From positions 228,202,501 through 228,266,500 of the forward strand of contig JAUMIR010000004.1 of NCBI GenBank assembly GCA_030847615.1: DNA of 64,000 nt, written 5' to 3'. Position numbers and translations under genes: made by a program. The stretch comes from Gambelia wislizenii. Lineage: Eukaryota > Chordata > Lepidosauria > Squamata > Crotaphytidae. Of the stretch, positions 1 through 14,500 are shown in pieces; the first letter of the stretch is position 1; the number at the start of each line of letters is the position of its first letter. The notes under the pieces are model-generated. The model had not been told where the DNA came from. It saw only the letters and a list, made by a program, of their open reading frames with translations, and ran no database searches.

Positions 1-421
1 AAAAGTGGAAAAGCCACAAATATCATAAGCCCCCCCCCCAAGCATGCTGCAGACTCCTTCCAATGGTGCCAGCCCATTACTCCCTTGCCACCACAATGCC
101 TAGCCAGATGTGAAACCCATTCCCCGCCCCATTCATCTTCCTCCCACCCCCTGGAAAGAGAGTGACAGGCTTGCACTGTTGGAAGGAGAGGAGATTGAGA
201 GGAGTTGGGTGGGGAAGGAGTTTAAAATCTGACAGAGGCATCATGGAGGCAAGTTGGGAGAGGGAGTGACAGACTGGCGTTATTGGAAGGAGAGGAGATC
301 GAGAGGAGGATTGGGAGAAAGAGGAGTGGGGTGGGGAAGTCGAGCTAGTTCAGCAGCTGCTACAAACTCATGAATAATCAAATCCTCAAAAGAAAAACCT
401 GCGAATGTGGAGGGCCAACTG
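1..421. mobile_element. Right end of a Tigger-like MITE, left end off-window
   Basis: Bases 400-421 read as the inverted terminus of the TA-flanked family described at 19934-21116: GCGAATGTGGAGGGCCAACTG, followed by TA. The preceding 400 bases are GA-rich with imperfect repeats of GGAGAGGAGAT and may be its interior. The left terminus is not in the window. Confidence 0.5.
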
Positions 422-1496
422 TATGTGTGGCTGAACAGGGTAAGTTGAGGGAGCATGTAGATGATGGACTGTCAGACAAGGAAGGCTTCAGCTCTTTAGC
501 TCTCTTTGCCTCATTTGATAACTTCCCCTCTTCTTCCCTACTTCATAAGTGAACAACACGTGGCTGCTAGTCACAAGTTCAATTTGGCCCTTAAGTTCCA
601 CTAAACCCAATGGCACTTACTCCCACCTAAGTGTTTGTAGGACTCCAGCCAATCCACAGAATATATGTATCCTAAGTATTTCGTTTCGATTGTTGAAAGA
701 GAATGCTGTTTGTTTGATACATGATGGGAACTGTACTCTGTAAACAGGGTTGCCAGAGTAAACTGGAGATGGCTCCTGTACCTTTAATGGTTGTATAAAG
801 GAGGGATGAATACCCAGTGCTGTAGGCTATATTTCAGACAACTGGCATAACCACCTCTGACTATTCCTTGCCTAAGAAAACCTTGTGAGGTCACCGTAAG
901 TTGACACACAACTTGAAGGCATATATACACATACACGCACACACACAGGTGGGGATTTCAGCATGTGCTGCTTGTTAACTTTGCTTGTTAATTGGTTGTG
1001 TGACAAGCAACACCTGTTGAAATTCTCTCTCTTATATAGTCATTAAAGGTAGAGGGGCCCTCTCTAGTTTTCAGTTTGGCAACCCTATTAAACATCGGAA
1101 GGAATCATGTTGCCCCCAAAATATTAAATATTGCTGTTGTGATGCAATGAATGCTATATGGAGGAACTTAATAGTACAGTGCCTCTCAGCATGTGGTGGT
1201 ATCATGATTCTTTAGCGATGCTTATAGTCTTGTGCTGTTGAATTAAAAAAGAGAATCCAGATACAATGAGTAAAGATAGCCCTTGATGAGTCATTATATT
1301 GTTGATGAATCACTGATACTGTATATTGTTGCAGCAATTATGTAATGATGGTTTATGTAACTTGCCTTGGCTGAAAGACATTGCTCTTCAGTGTTCTGGT
1401 AATAGCTGCAATTCCAGTCTTTCCCATCAGGAATAATTCCTTGCTAAAAGAGTGTAAGGGTTGTTTTGTGTGTATTCAGAGGCAGATGGTTACTTT

Positions 1497-1498
1497 TA

Positions 1499-1529
<31 letters not shown>
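1497..1529. repeat. (TCTA)n microsatellite
   Basis: About eight tandem TCTA units, followed by a T-rich stretch. Confidence 0.9.
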
Positions 1530-1560
1530 TTTTATTAAAGGTTTTAACATCACACTAAAA

Positions 1561-1652
1561 GATATTAGAAAAGATAAAAGAAAAGAAAGAAAAAAAGAAA
1601 GAAAAGAGACCAAAAAAAAAAGGAAAGAAAGAAAGGAAAAAAGAAAGAAAAC
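1561..1652. repeat. Purine (GAAA-type) low-complexity tract
   Basis: About 90 bases almost wholly A and G, with GAAA and AAAG units. It produces a spurious Lys/Glu-rich reading frame. Confidence 0.85.
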
Positions 1653-2337
1653 GATGACTTCCGACAGTCTTTTCAGCAGTTATATATACTACATAATTAT
1701 TTATACTACTCTCTAATATTCTCTGATATTAACACATCTCTTTTTTCCATAATCAATTCCTCCCAAGCATCAAAACCAAAAGTAAAGTCCATAAGGGATT
1801 TCCAGATACAGGTCATACATGTATGAAGCAACTTGCTGCAGCCTATTGTGATCACCCCAATGATCCAAGATCTTGGCACATAGGTTTTCTACTCCTAGGT
1901 CTATGGTGGCCACAGTAATTGGCAGACTATTTTGATGGATAAACATGACTATAAATTGTAATAGAGCTGTCCAAAGATATTTATTCTCCTTTATGGGATG
2001 GCACCCCCCCACAAGTTCACATACAAAAGTGGACTGGACTGACAGTTGAATCTTGTTTCAGCTCCTGCAATAGGATATCATCCGCCAACACACTTGAGGC
2101 TGAATAATAGCTTAAGTGGCTAGGATAAGTTGTGTTGCATGTACCTTATTGTGCTTTGACAGAAGGGAACAATAGGATAGCTAATGAGAACTGCTGCAAG
2201 GCTGCCACCAGTGCTATCCACCAATACCATCTGAAGTGGCCTTTGATTGGAAACTGGAGCTGCATTGGAAGTTTTTAAACTAGCCAACATTTTGCTATGT
2301 TGAATATTGACCTGCAGAATTATTTGTTCTTTTGCAG

Positions 2338-2526
2338 ATCTAGTGGGCCTGGTAAAAGCTGATGACCTCTCCTGGAAAGATCTGCTGCCTCACCATGACA
2401 ACTGGAATATCAGAAGTTGGGGAATTATCCTTGGAGCCCTTGGTCACTTGCAAATTGTGCCTATCTGAATATTCACTGGATAAGATGACTGCTCTGCAAG
2501 ATTGCAGCTGCATCTTTTGTACATCG
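2338..2526 (+). CDS. RNF144B: RNF144B first coding exon (24 nt 5' UTR + codons 1-55)
   Basis: A pyrimidine-rich tract ending TTTTGCAG precedes 2338 and the donor GTAAGT follows 2526. The ATG at 2362 is placed by alignment with the mammalian N-terminus, which also has a second Met at residue 12. The exon encodes the N-terminal leader and the first half of RING1 (C30, C33, C48, C50, C53). It ends in phase 0. The first ATG has C at -3 and the second (2395) has A at -3, so the second is the stronger context. A CR1 fragment begins about 40 nt after the donor. Confidence 0.95.
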
Positions 2527-5500
2527 GTAAGTGTGGACAGCAATGTTAAAGGAAGAGAGTTGGTTGAAACTACAGGAAAAGTGAGTCTACCTAAACATTA
2601 GGAAGGACTTCTTGATGGTAAGACCTGTTTGACTGTGGAATACGCTGCTTGGGAGCATGGTGGAGTCTTCTTCTTGGGAGGCCTCAGTCTCCCATGGGAT
2701 CGGAATGGTGGAACACCGGAAGAATGACAGCGTCATACAGTAAGACAGCATGGAAGACAGACCTTCCTGCTGCATTGCTGCTTTACTTCAGACTGCGGTA
2801 TTCCCCTCCAAGTTCTTCAGGGACTACATTTAACATAAGTGTAACACTATAACACAGCCAAAGTACTTAAGAATAAATAGAATGAATCCTTCATTTTTAT
2901 TTGCTTATAAATATTATATGTGCATCACCATGTTAAGTATCAAAAGCTGAACGTTTTCTTGGGTCTGTTGAAGGATACCATATGTTTCCTGTACAAAATT
3001 GAGTACGGTATACATTTGATACTCATCTGAACCTATAAAGATGCTATCCTTTAAAATTTAGCTCTTTCATCAAAATAGCAAGTCCCATTTGGGAGAAAAG
3101 CAGAATATTTCTCTTTGCAGTTCTAGAGGGAATCTCTTTTCCCCACATAAAGAGAAAAAAGGAACAGTTGTTCCCTTTGCTCCACTGTGGTCCCATATTA
3201 CGTGGGTTGGGCTGTTTTATTAGTGATGGTGGCTTGGGGTTAAAAGGTATAGCAGTAATGGAAATATCTCTAGTTTGGCTCATAGTTAAAGCTCCGTGAC
3301 ATAGTCAATCTGTTGTCAAGTTTTTTAAAAAAAAGAGTTTGGTCTTGTAAGAGTAGTTGCATGTAAGTCATAATTCCTTGCGTCAGGACTAAACAAAGGC
3401 CTGTCCAGGTTACTGCAGTTTCCTAGATGGGTGCATAGATTTCTGTATAAGGTACACAACACATTGTTTTATTTATTGCGTAAATGTGACAGTCCTAACC
3501 ATTAACGTTGTGAATGGTCTGAATGTGGTTCACCAGCAGCTGCACATTAAGAAAACAATGTGAATATCAGTGGTTCTCAAGCTTTCTTGCTCATGATAAT
3601 GATAGTCCAGCATTGTGTGCAGCATTGTGTGGTGCCCAAGCCTGATATGTACATGATAGATATGTGTGTGCTCAGTGGTATGTGTTATACCTCTTCCTAT
3701 ATGGGTGGCAGTGCCAAGGTGCCTACTTAGAAACAAAACGTGACAGCTGTGGTTGTGTGGAGAGATGATAAAGAGAGATCTCATATGGTAGGACCCAGAG
3801 CTTAGAAAAGCCACCATTTTGTGATGCAGCTCTGAGAATCCTCCATCAGTATGGCCACATTGGCTGGCCAATTTGGGGAAGTATAATCCAAATAATTTAA
3901 TTTTTCCAAGCTCTGGTAGGCAACAGTTAGACTCATTTCCAATCCGTTGCTTGCTACTGTACAAGAAGACGTAGGATGGTAATGCTGTTTCACTCTGACA
4001 TTTTTGAACATCTATCCATTCATTCCTTTGGAACCATATGATCCAATTATTATTGCTCTATATTTCTTAGTCTTCTACCTTCATCCTGGCTCTGGGGAAA
4101 CTAGGTCATCATTAAGGATGCAGAGTGTGATTTGAATATAGTTGCCAGGAATCTTCTCCTCCCCTCACAACACCTTCACACATGCCTTGGGTTTTCCCAT
4201 TATAATCAGGGAGTGATGCTTGGGACAGAATGTTCATGGAAGGAATGCATGTGAAGGCAGTGACTGGAATAAGGACTCTGTTCCACCTATTGCATTAGAT
4301 CACATTGAAGAGTTTGTGTTCTTGGAGCAGGCTAAACTGTAAGAAGAAAACCTACCTTTCCTGAATGCAGATAAGTTTTGCCACACTGAAACAAATATAT
4401 GGGTGTTTATCACTACTATGAAGGTTTTTACTTACCCTAAGTGACCTTTCACTTCACTTATAAGGATATTGAGAAGCTGGAACATGTCCAGAGGAGGGCA
4501 ACCAGGATGGTGGGAGGTCTGGAGGCCATGCCCTATGAGGAGCGACTTGGGGAGCTGGGCATGTTCAATCTGGAGAAGAGGAGGTTGAGAGATGATGTGA
4601 TAGCCATGTTTAAATATTTGAAGGGATGTCATACTGAGGATGGAGCAGGCTTGTTTTCTGGTGCTACAGAGACTAGAGAGATTTTCACAATGTAGCCAAA
4701 TGCTCCGTTTCTGCTCTGCAAGCCCCTCTCCTGTCCCTGCCATGGGATTAAGGAAAATGTTCACACACTTACCGTAATCCCACAGCAGGCACATCCTCCC
4801 TGTCCCCTCAACTTCACTGTTGTAAATGCAGCTGCCGTAAAGCTGCTTTTACAGCAGTGAAGCCAAATCCCGCTCGTTCTCATGAGAAATTCAAAAATAA
4901 ACCTCCCCCAAATGTCAAAACCAAAAACAAAGTACAAAAAATAAAAAATGAAAAACAAGTAACCCAGGGAGAGGGGGAAAGGGTGCCACTTACCTGGGTG
5001 TCCCATTCCTGCCTCGAAGTGTTCAGAATGGACCTCCCCCCCCTGCAGCTGTCATTGTGGGAGAGGAACAGGAAACCTTTCAGACCACCCATGATTCCGT
5101 GACAGAAAAGGAATGGGTGGTGATTAATGATTTCTCCCCATGATTGAAATATCACGGGAGAAAACAGAATAGTCACGTTGAGGGCATGGAAGGGGGTGAA
5201 TGTCGTCTGAAAGAGAAATCTTTCAGCGACCCTGTTCCGTGCCTGCAACAGAACAGATAGCTGGTGGGAAAATCTCCTACGACACAGAGCAATGGGTTCA
5301 AACTACAGGAAAAGAGATTCCAACTAAACATTAGGAAGAACATCCTGACAGTAAGAGCTGTTTGGAAGTGGAATGCCTTAGAGTGTGGTGGAGTCTCCTT
5401 CTTTGGAAGTTTTTAAATAGAGGCTGGATGGCCATCTATCGGGAATGCTTTGATTATTTATTCCTGCATGGCAGGGGGTTGGACTGGATGGCCCTTGTGG

Positions 5501-8500
5501 TCTCTTCCAACTCTGTGATTCTATGATCTTTAGCTGTCCAGCTAGCCTCAGAAGAGATTGCGGTGGACTCCCATTAGAATTTTAGTAGAAATGGAGGGCC
5601 AATTCAGTTGTTTGTCCCAACTAGGTTAGACCCATTAAATTAACAGAAGCTTGGTAGATTAAGATTTATGTAAATTCCATTGACTCAGTTAATCTATTCT
5701 AAAGATTAGATTTAGGACAAAGGCTGTAGTCCTATCATGAGGGGAAGCAGAGAATAGGAATTCCCTCATCTTCATCTGCAGTAGCTCACTTACCGGCAGT
5801 TGGTACGAGGCAGTTGATGAATCTGTTGAACAATAAGAAAATTAATGCTTAAAAAGCCATTGCTCACAAATATTGGTAGAATCCTTTATAAGGGATATTA
5901 TTGTTTCAGATAAATGGTTGTTCTTAGTTTTGTATAGAATTTTCCAGCACGCTGAGCAGGGCCAAACTGAACCCCATTTATTTTATTTTTTTAAAAACAA
6001 TCTAACATACCCAATTTAGTTAGGGTGCATAGTTTATAGAATCATTAAACCTTGAGGCTGTGCCCCTCCTCTCCAAGTGGGTCTTATAGTGGTGTGGAGG
6101 GTTTGAAATGGATGATCAACATATGAGCAAAAAGTGTACCACAGGAGAAAACAGAGAGAGCAGATGTTGCTGAAGATTTCAGTATTTACAAGTGTAATTC
6201 TCAGAGGTTTTAAAAATATCCAAATGATGTTTTTATTATCCTGGACTTGGTTGTTTTGTGCCTTCAAGTCATTTCTGACTTATGGTGACCCTAAGGTGAA
6301 CCTACGATGAGGTTTTTTTGGCAAGATTTGTTCAGAGGGGGGTTTACCCTTTTCTTCTTCTGAGGCTGAGAGAATGTGATGTGCCCAAGGTCACCCAGTG
6401 GGTTTCTGTGGCTGAGTGGAGATTCAAACCCTAGTCTCCAGAGTTCTAGTCCCACACTCAAACCACTACACCATGCTGGCCCTTACTTACTGCCCATTCC
6501 CATTAACATCTACAGCTGTTTGTTCCCATCCTCCATTTTTTTTTAAAAATTCTAAGATAGGTAGATCAAAACGGTCTGAAGGGATACATGTGCATCTTTT
6601 GTTTTGGTTCATGCCAGTTTTTTTTTAAACATGTGTACTTGTATTGTCATGCAGACAGCAGTATTTGCATGCTGGATGGTTTCAAGATGGATGGTGGAAA
6701 AGGTAAAGACATTTTTTCATCCTGTTTTCCCTCTTTTTCTTTTTAATTTTTTTTTTTTTTAGAATTATGGCATGAAAGTACATCATTGAAGTAGCACTTT
6801 AGCACCAGAATGCTGTTTCACCCTTTCACTGTTACATTACAACTCCTAGAAAAATAACAAAAAATATATATTTCAAAACCTTAGGAACACATCTCTAGCC
6901 TCAGCAAACCATGCCCTCAGTATTTAAACAACTCTCAGTGAAGATCTAAGAAATCACGATATGCAACAAGTAGCAGCCCCTCAAAAATAAGAGAGAAAAG
7001 GCCAGTTACAAGGAATGAACGGATGCAGAGGTGACAAGTACTGGAAATATCTAGCAAAAAGAAAGGAGGTCTATTCTGAATGCTCACACCTCCTTTGATC
7101 AGTCTTCAAGAGACCCACATTGCACAAAAGGTTTCAGGCTCTATATGATTTTTCTCTACTTTGATTTGGTTTGTGAGTTTGTTTGTTTTTTATTTTAATG
7201 TAAAATCCATCTCTAACAGAGGATATTCTTTTGGGGCCTTCTCTTAAAAGAAGGCGGTGAGCATATTGCCAATGACTTAACAACCCTAAAGTCTTTTTTC
7301 CAGGTCTTATTTTACAAACAAGAGTAATCTGGTTTTCATTTCTGAAATGAAATGAATCTGGTAATCAATTAGCTAACACACATTGGAAACTGTTTAATGC
7401 AGTGTAGATGTGCAAATAGCTATTGCTTAAAACAATTTGTAAGCTGCTCTGATAGCATTGTGGCTGAAGAGCGGGGTATAAATAAATAAATAAATAAATA
7501 AATAATAATAAAAATTCTGGAGACTCTTAAAGATATATTTGGGCAGACTTCTTTAAGGATGAAAACATTTTCCTGAAGACTGAAGGTTGCAGTGATTGGA
7601 GCAGAATTTTGGAGGGAAAAGTGATATGTTGAAAGGAGACATAGCACTAGACCGTGGGTGCTAGAATATTAAGCTAAGATTAAACATTAGCAGTTATTTT
7701 ACTGCATGAGGTCTGAAGATGATGTTGAAAAGCAAGACTGACTTGAACTTTTGTAAGAGTTTGGACATACAGTAGCACCCTCATATCCGCTGATTTGCCA
7801 ACTGCTGATTCAGTTATCCGCGGTTGATGAAGGGGGGGGGAGTCCTTCCCTTGGGAGTGTTCCTGTTGTCATGGTGGCGATCATGGGGGCAAAGGAGGGG
7901 GGAAGAGGAATCTCACCTCTCCCATCCCTTCCCCTGGGAGGGCTCCTGTCACTGTGGTGGCGATTGCAGGAGTGAAGGGGGAAGGGAGGGATCTTACCTC
8001 CCCTGTCCCTTCCTTTGGAGGGCTCCAGTGGCAGCGGTGGGGTGATGGTGGGTGGCATTCGCTATTATTCGTGGATTTCGTTATCTGTGGTGGGGCCCAG
8101 AACCAATCCCTGCAGATATGGGGGTCCTACTATTTTGTATAGCTTTGCATTATATAGAGAGAGCATATTGTCATTCTAACAATGTCATTAGCCTTTGGCA
8201 TTATGTATATCCATGTGTATAGTCACACATCAATTTAAGGGGTTGTCTAGATGGTGAAAATAGTCCTAATAGAATTCGTAGAGAATACCTTTTATCCCAT
8301 TGAGATCCGACTGAGGTTTGTGGTTTTCAGAAGGAGGGGGCCCCAAACCTCCATTTATTGCATGGGAAAAGCCTTTGCCGCTTCCCCCAAGGTTTTTTGA
8401 ATAATGTGAGGAAATGTGCATTACCGCTCATTTGGACATCTGATTCACACTGCAGTGCATTCTCAGTGAGGGCGGCAGTAGAAAGCTGATTGGTCGGATG

Positions 8501-11500
8501 TGCGTGGGGGTGGGCTTGCCAGCAATGAAGTGGGCAGAAGCGTCATTTTGGAGTTTCACAGATTGTGAGCTTTTTTGCTGTGCTAAGGCAACCAAACAGC
8601 ATTTTTAAGCAGAAGGTCACACTTGCACACCTTTGATTTACAGTTAAAAAAATACTGTGCAGTGGTGACAACCTCTGGAGAATAATAATACAATAATTCA
8701 CTCTTGGCCACCATCTTGATTCACAGGGATGGCTGCATGTGAACTTCAAACACAGATAGCTTCACATACCAGCAATTTTGCTAAAGGACCGTGGAGACAA
8801 ATGAATGCTGCTACGAATTTCCGTTAATGAGCAGCAATCCACATTATATCTTCTCATCTAGACAAGCCCATTGTAATATATTTGGGGTTTATTTTTCCCC
8901 CATGGTTTCTTTTTGGGCTACCTCCCGCTTTTTAAAGTTGGGAGGAATAATGTGTTATGCTATAGATCACATTAGACTTGGCCTGGTAGGTCAATTTCAA
9001 AATGAAGTCTCTTAATTTTGTGATGTGTCTAAATTGAGAAAATGTCAGATGATATGGTCATTGTGGTTATTAGTGTCCCATCTTTGAAAGTTAGTCCATT
9101 AGAACAAATTGTACGAGTCTTCCTTTCGACAACAGAAATATGGGCCCAGGAACCTCAGTGTGGGACTAATGTAAGTGAAATGGGTAAGTATTAAGTACTG
9201 CAGCCTATAGAAGAGGGATGGGGAAATGTTTAGCTTTCGCGATGTTGTGGTCTGTAGCTTCCATAATCCCTTCCGACAGATCCTGGTGGCTAGAGCTTTG
9301 GGGAGTTGTCCTAAACATCTAAGGAACCAGAGTTTCCCTGCTCCTGGTTTAGAATATTCTTAAATACCTCCAGACAGATTCTGTGGGTGAGAGAGATGCT
9401 TGAGAAAACCCCACTACATGCACAGGTGTAATCAACACATTTGTTTTGCCAGAGTGATTGTTGGTATTTGCATCCATGAATGGGCACTGCTTTCAGGAGC
9501 TGAGTTTTGTCTCCTGGATTGTCTCTTAGAATAACATGGGTATAAAGCACCATGCAAGGATACATGGACTGCTTTTCTATATTGTGGCAAGTTCCAGGGC
9601 AATCCTTCTTGTTAAAACAGCACCTGTGAGTCTGGTTTTGATAAAGAGGAATAACATTTGTTGTTTGTCCTTTCCTCCATGTCCATGCCTCTCAAGCCCA
9701 TTTTTCTTCTTCTGAGGACAAAAAGAAAATAAGCATTGTCCAGAGCAAGACAAACGACATGATTAATCTTGCTGATGCCTGGGATCTATGTTAAATCTGC
9801 TTTCTGTTTCTGTTTTGGGTGTATTTTGAGGCCTGTTCCAGGAAATCCTATTTGCTACTTCTCTTTATTGACCTGGGATGGTTTTTTAGAAGCAAAACTG
9901 CTTGGGCAGGATGTGGTTTTGGTGGCCTTCCCCTCTTCTCCCAAATAGCCTTGAGATCTCAACATAGATGTGAACAATTGGGGCGAAAAGGACTACTGGC
10001 CATTTCTATTTGTACACGTATGCCAATTACTTTTTTGGCTCTACTGGCTATTATCCAAATGTGTTGCACCCATTCTACAACTTCATGTTAGTACACTTCA
10101 TGCTATTTCCCAGTTCTCTGATCACTTCAAATTAAATCTGAATTAAGTACTTGCATTCTCTTTTCATTAAATATATACACATTCTTAGAAGTGCATTTCT
10201 TTTCTTGTTATCATTAAGCACTAGTTATATATTTGGGGGAGGGGAGGATTAAGCTGTGTTTTCTTGCCACTCCTGCTATTTGAGAGAAACGTATTTCTGA
10301 TGCTAGTACCTGCATTTCAGAATAAGGGTAAAATGGTTGGCATAGGCACGTCTGCTTCCTGTGGGCACTGCCACTTCCATCCTTCATTGGTGATTAGCTA
10401 AGGTACTGAGGATCATCTTTCTCGCTTCCACCCTTGGTAACAGTAGCTTGGAAGTCATGTAAGGAAGTGTTACTATGAATGTTTTTGGAATGTGTGCGTA
10501 TGGAGCATTCTCAAATGGACTAGACCATATGTGAGCACGCCTTAGATTAGGGATGAGCATTTGAGGTTGATCTGGGGTCCACACCTGTTCCATTCCCTCC
10601 AGGCTCTGTGGGACATACATGTCCTCTGCAAAATTAGAAGTGACTTACACTTTCCCAGAATGTTGATTTTTGTTTAAAAACAAGGTGCTTGAGGAAGAGA
10701 CTCCTACCTCTTGGTAGATTTCCAGAGGTATAATTGTCCAGCCTTTTTGTCATTCTTTAAATAAAGGGGGATGCCGGAGAATGCACAGGAGGGCTTGCAT
10801 GAAATCATGGACTGCACAGATCCCACCCTGCCCTAGAGATCCCTACGCCTTTGGCTAGCTGCTTGGTTCCTATGCTTTGAGGCTGAGGACTGGTATGGGA
10901 ATTGTGTCACCTTCCAGATGTTTTTGAACTGCAACTTCCAGCTTTCACAGTTGGCTATGCTGGCTAGGGCTGCTAGAAGTAGCAGTCTAACAAAATCTGG
11001 AGGGTGGCACAATTCCCACTTGAAGTTTAAGGGGAGGGTTGGAGCTGACCTGAAGGCAACACTGTGTCAAACAACTTGTCCATGCACATGCTAGGCTAAG
11101 AACAAAATGACAGGATTAACTAGCACCACAAAACGAGTCAAGGCAAATTACTGCTTAACATGGTCTGCAATGCACAGAACTTAAAAACAGTGAAAGACAG
11201 CCTGATATAGTGGTTGAAGGATTGAAGGAGGCCAGGGGAGACCAGAGTTTCTAATCTTCATGTGACTATGGAGTTTGTTGGGGTGACCTAGTTGACACCG
11301 TATCTCAGCCTAACTTATCTCACATAGTTGTTGTGTTGATAAAACTGGGGAATGGGGCATGTACTGTGTCTTCAACTCCTTGCAGGAAAGGTGGGGTATA
11401 AATGTATTACTGTAAATAAATAAAACTTGTTGGCTATAAGCCTATACAGAGAGCCATTCTACCCTCTCCTCCAAATAAGTTAGATTATATGTAGTAAAAA

Positions 11501-14500
11501 TAAAATTCTTTTTACCACTTGGTGAGAAAATACAGGCGAAGATACTTCTGCAAGAAAGGCATGCAAGTGACTTAGATTTTGATTCTTTAGAATGACGGAT
11601 GAGCCAGATCTAAATACAGTAGAGAAAATGCTACAGTTAGTAAATTTGCTGTGGCAAGATCCATGGTGCGTTAAAGAGTAACAGTGGTTTTCTGTGTTTA
11701 TTTTCAGCAGCTGGTCTGGCTTTGTTGATGGTAATTTTCCCATTTGGAAAAAAAAGTTTCCATTATTTACTGGAAGGGATAGTTAATGGAAATTTAATCA
11801 CTTTGGCATTTAGGCATATGTCTCCATTTGTGGTCTGTAAAACAAAAGAAATGAAATGAATTATTACTGTTATGTTTGAAGTTAAACATTGTTGCAACAA
11901 ACCACTATTCTAATCAAAGTAAGTAAATTACATTTGTGCATATATTATCAATTTTTGTGAAGAACTGTCTGGACGATGCTTGTCCAAAGGGAATGGGATG
12001 AGTACAAGTGAATTTCATTAAAAGTCCTATGGGGTCAGTTGCACGACAGAATAAATTGTACAAAATTTCGGCTTACCTTCCTTTTTCACCAGTGCTGTGT
12101 AGTTTACATGATTTAGTGCAAAATTGATTGATCTGGTGAGTTTTTTGGCTTTGTAGTTCACACAGAAAAGGTGGGGGGGTGGCCTCCTGAGCACAGGGCA
12201 GTTGTCTGACTGTCATTAAAAGCCATCTCTCTGCCACCCTGCACTCGCCCAGTCCCCGACTGCCGGCTGCAGGGTGGGGGAAGAGGGCTCCATTACCGTT
12301 CACCTGAGCTCTGGCCAGAGAACAGCAGAGAGCGGAGGAAGGAGGCGGAGGAGAGGAAGGTGAAGCTCAAGGGGGAGAGAGTGAGGGGGGGAGACCCACT
12401 GCCAGAGCCGGCCGACCATCCCTCCCTCCTTCCCTCCATCCAGCCATCCCTCCATCCAGGCGCAGCTCCAAACCATTGGTGACCCCCAGAAAGGAGGCAT
12501 GACTGGCTGCTGCTTCTTCTTCCTTCTCCCGTGATCCTAAGCTTTTTGGTGGAGAGGGAGGGAGGGAACAGCAGGGCCACCCTGACTGCTGGCTGGATCT
12601 TTTAGTTTGAGGCTCCTCTCATCTCTAGCAAGTCTTCCCCCTCTGTAGTCAGTCCAACCAATCACGGCTTAGCTCTGCTGTTGCTGCTTCGGGAAGGTTA
12701 CTTATAGTTCCCACAGCCTTTTGCGCATCGATAGTTCACACAACTGATTGTGCGCATTTTCGTGAACTTTATCAAAAAAGTTGGGGGAAATAGCGAAAGC
12801 TGATTCCACACAGTTTATAGGGTTTTTTTTTGCCTCCCTCCTTCTGAATACAGAGACTTTGATCCGAAAGACATGGGAACTATTAGGACCCTTTGCAAAG
12901 TCTTTGCAGATTTATTTTGCCTTGTAACTGATCCCCTATGAGTTCAGTGAAATATTCAACTATTTTTTTTTAAAAAAAGTGAATCCAATGGCCTTTCTGC
13001 TAAAGAGGCTAGTTCCCTGAACTAGAGATTTAGAGTTCTCTAGCAGAGTGCCTCTCCAAACTATAAATTCCAGGATTCCAGTGGATGAAGCCATGACAAG
13101 TAAGGTAATATCAATCTGAAGTTAAGTATGGATACATTCTGAATAAGAGATTGAAAACATAATCTTACATGTGTCTGATCAGAAATAAGTCCCGCTGAGT
13201 TAAATGAGAATTACTCCCTGGTAAATGGGTACAGAATTGCAGTCCAAGAGAATGCTAGGAACTGTAAGCCAAAGGCATTTGGGAAATTAGGGTTGTGTCT
13301 CCCTACCCTCAAACCTTTCACAGGTTTCCAGTTATCTGTCCTGCCAAAGAGTAATAGATCTGGGTAAGCACTGTCCTTGGAGTAATGTATCTCAAATGTG
13401 CTTACACAAAAGCAAGTCTCACTGATTTCTCTTTGGGGCTGACATCCTGGAAAACATGCTTAGGATTGCAGCCTGTATTTAACAGAAGTTAAATATGTGG
13501 ATAAGCTCAAATGTCTTAATGAGACTGATTAGTCTGCTGTTGCAAGAATTGTGTTGGTTGTTGCCTCTATAACACTAGGTAAGCTAAGTAAATCACAACC
13601 AAGGAATTCAAGACATCTCTGACAAGGGTTGGTATGATATTAGAGGAGATCAACTAAAGCAATGGTTCTCAAGTGTTGTCCCTCCATATGTTTCAGACTT
13701 CAACTCTCAGAGTTCCCAGTGAGTATGGCCAGTGGGCAGGGTTTCTGGGAGTTAACATACACAATATTTGGAGGCACAAAGATTGACAACTTTTGAATTA
13801 AAGGCCCTGAAAGGAGGATGTAAACAGAAGTGGAAGACATCTTGCTGGAGAATGAAACCGTAGCTGTCTGTAATGACAAACCATGCTTAGTCTTCTGTGT
13901 CTAGAGACTTGGAAGGTGGTTTTCAAGAGAAATTGCTGTTTATAATGTATCTTCATCTCTAATAAGCAGCTGGTTGTGATATATCTTTTCACCTCTGATG
14001 GGCAGATTCTTCTCACCTACCATTTTCTAAAAGTATGTCTGAGGAGAGGCCACAGTGGATGAAAGTATGTATGTGATGTTCACTTATTATTGGATTTCCC
14101 ATGCACACTTTTAAAATAGGTTCTCAAGATGTGATTTTTAAGACAGCCAAAAATTGTCTTGAGTTCTACATGGATCCTATAAACTATAGGTTTGCCACCT
14201 TGATCCTGGAGTGTAAAAGGGTCACTTGATTTCTTCTTTGTGAAGATACTACTAAGAAGTGGTAGCCAGTATTCTTTTTGAATAGATCCATTTGAAATCT
14301 GGAATAACTGTGGTCTAGCAAAGATAGACAGACTTCAAGATTCCAGACTCTGCTTTCCTTCCCCTCGAAATCTCATATCAACTTATCAGATGTAAATGGA
14401 AAATGTTAGCTTAGCATTCAAAACTATACTTAGAATTAAAGAGTACCTGTCAACATAGCTCAGCCCATAAATTAGTTGTCAGTACCACAGCTCAGGTATT

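Larger units (their letters stand above)
424..2337. other. Noncoding sequence upstream of the first coding exon
   Basis: No gene is supported. It holds a short SINE tail around 880-950 ending in a CA-rich run, a TCTA microsatellite and a purine tract (listed separately). 1530-1960 has the AT-rich look of an antisense LINE 3' UTR, which I could not assign. Small reading frames here are short and show no family signature. Confidence 0.5.

Noticed and set aside
6249..6482. tRNA-like A/B-box sequence as a tRNA gene (also at 17569)
   Set aside because: The flanking SINE body and tail show these are retroposed copies, and the tRNA-like heads do not fold into a complete cloverleaf by inspection.
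12220..12720. GC-rich block that might be a CpG island or alternative promoter
   Set aside because: Flanking blocks match, inverted, the MITE at 8239-8879, so the block is most simply the core of a transposon. No exon was seen next to it.
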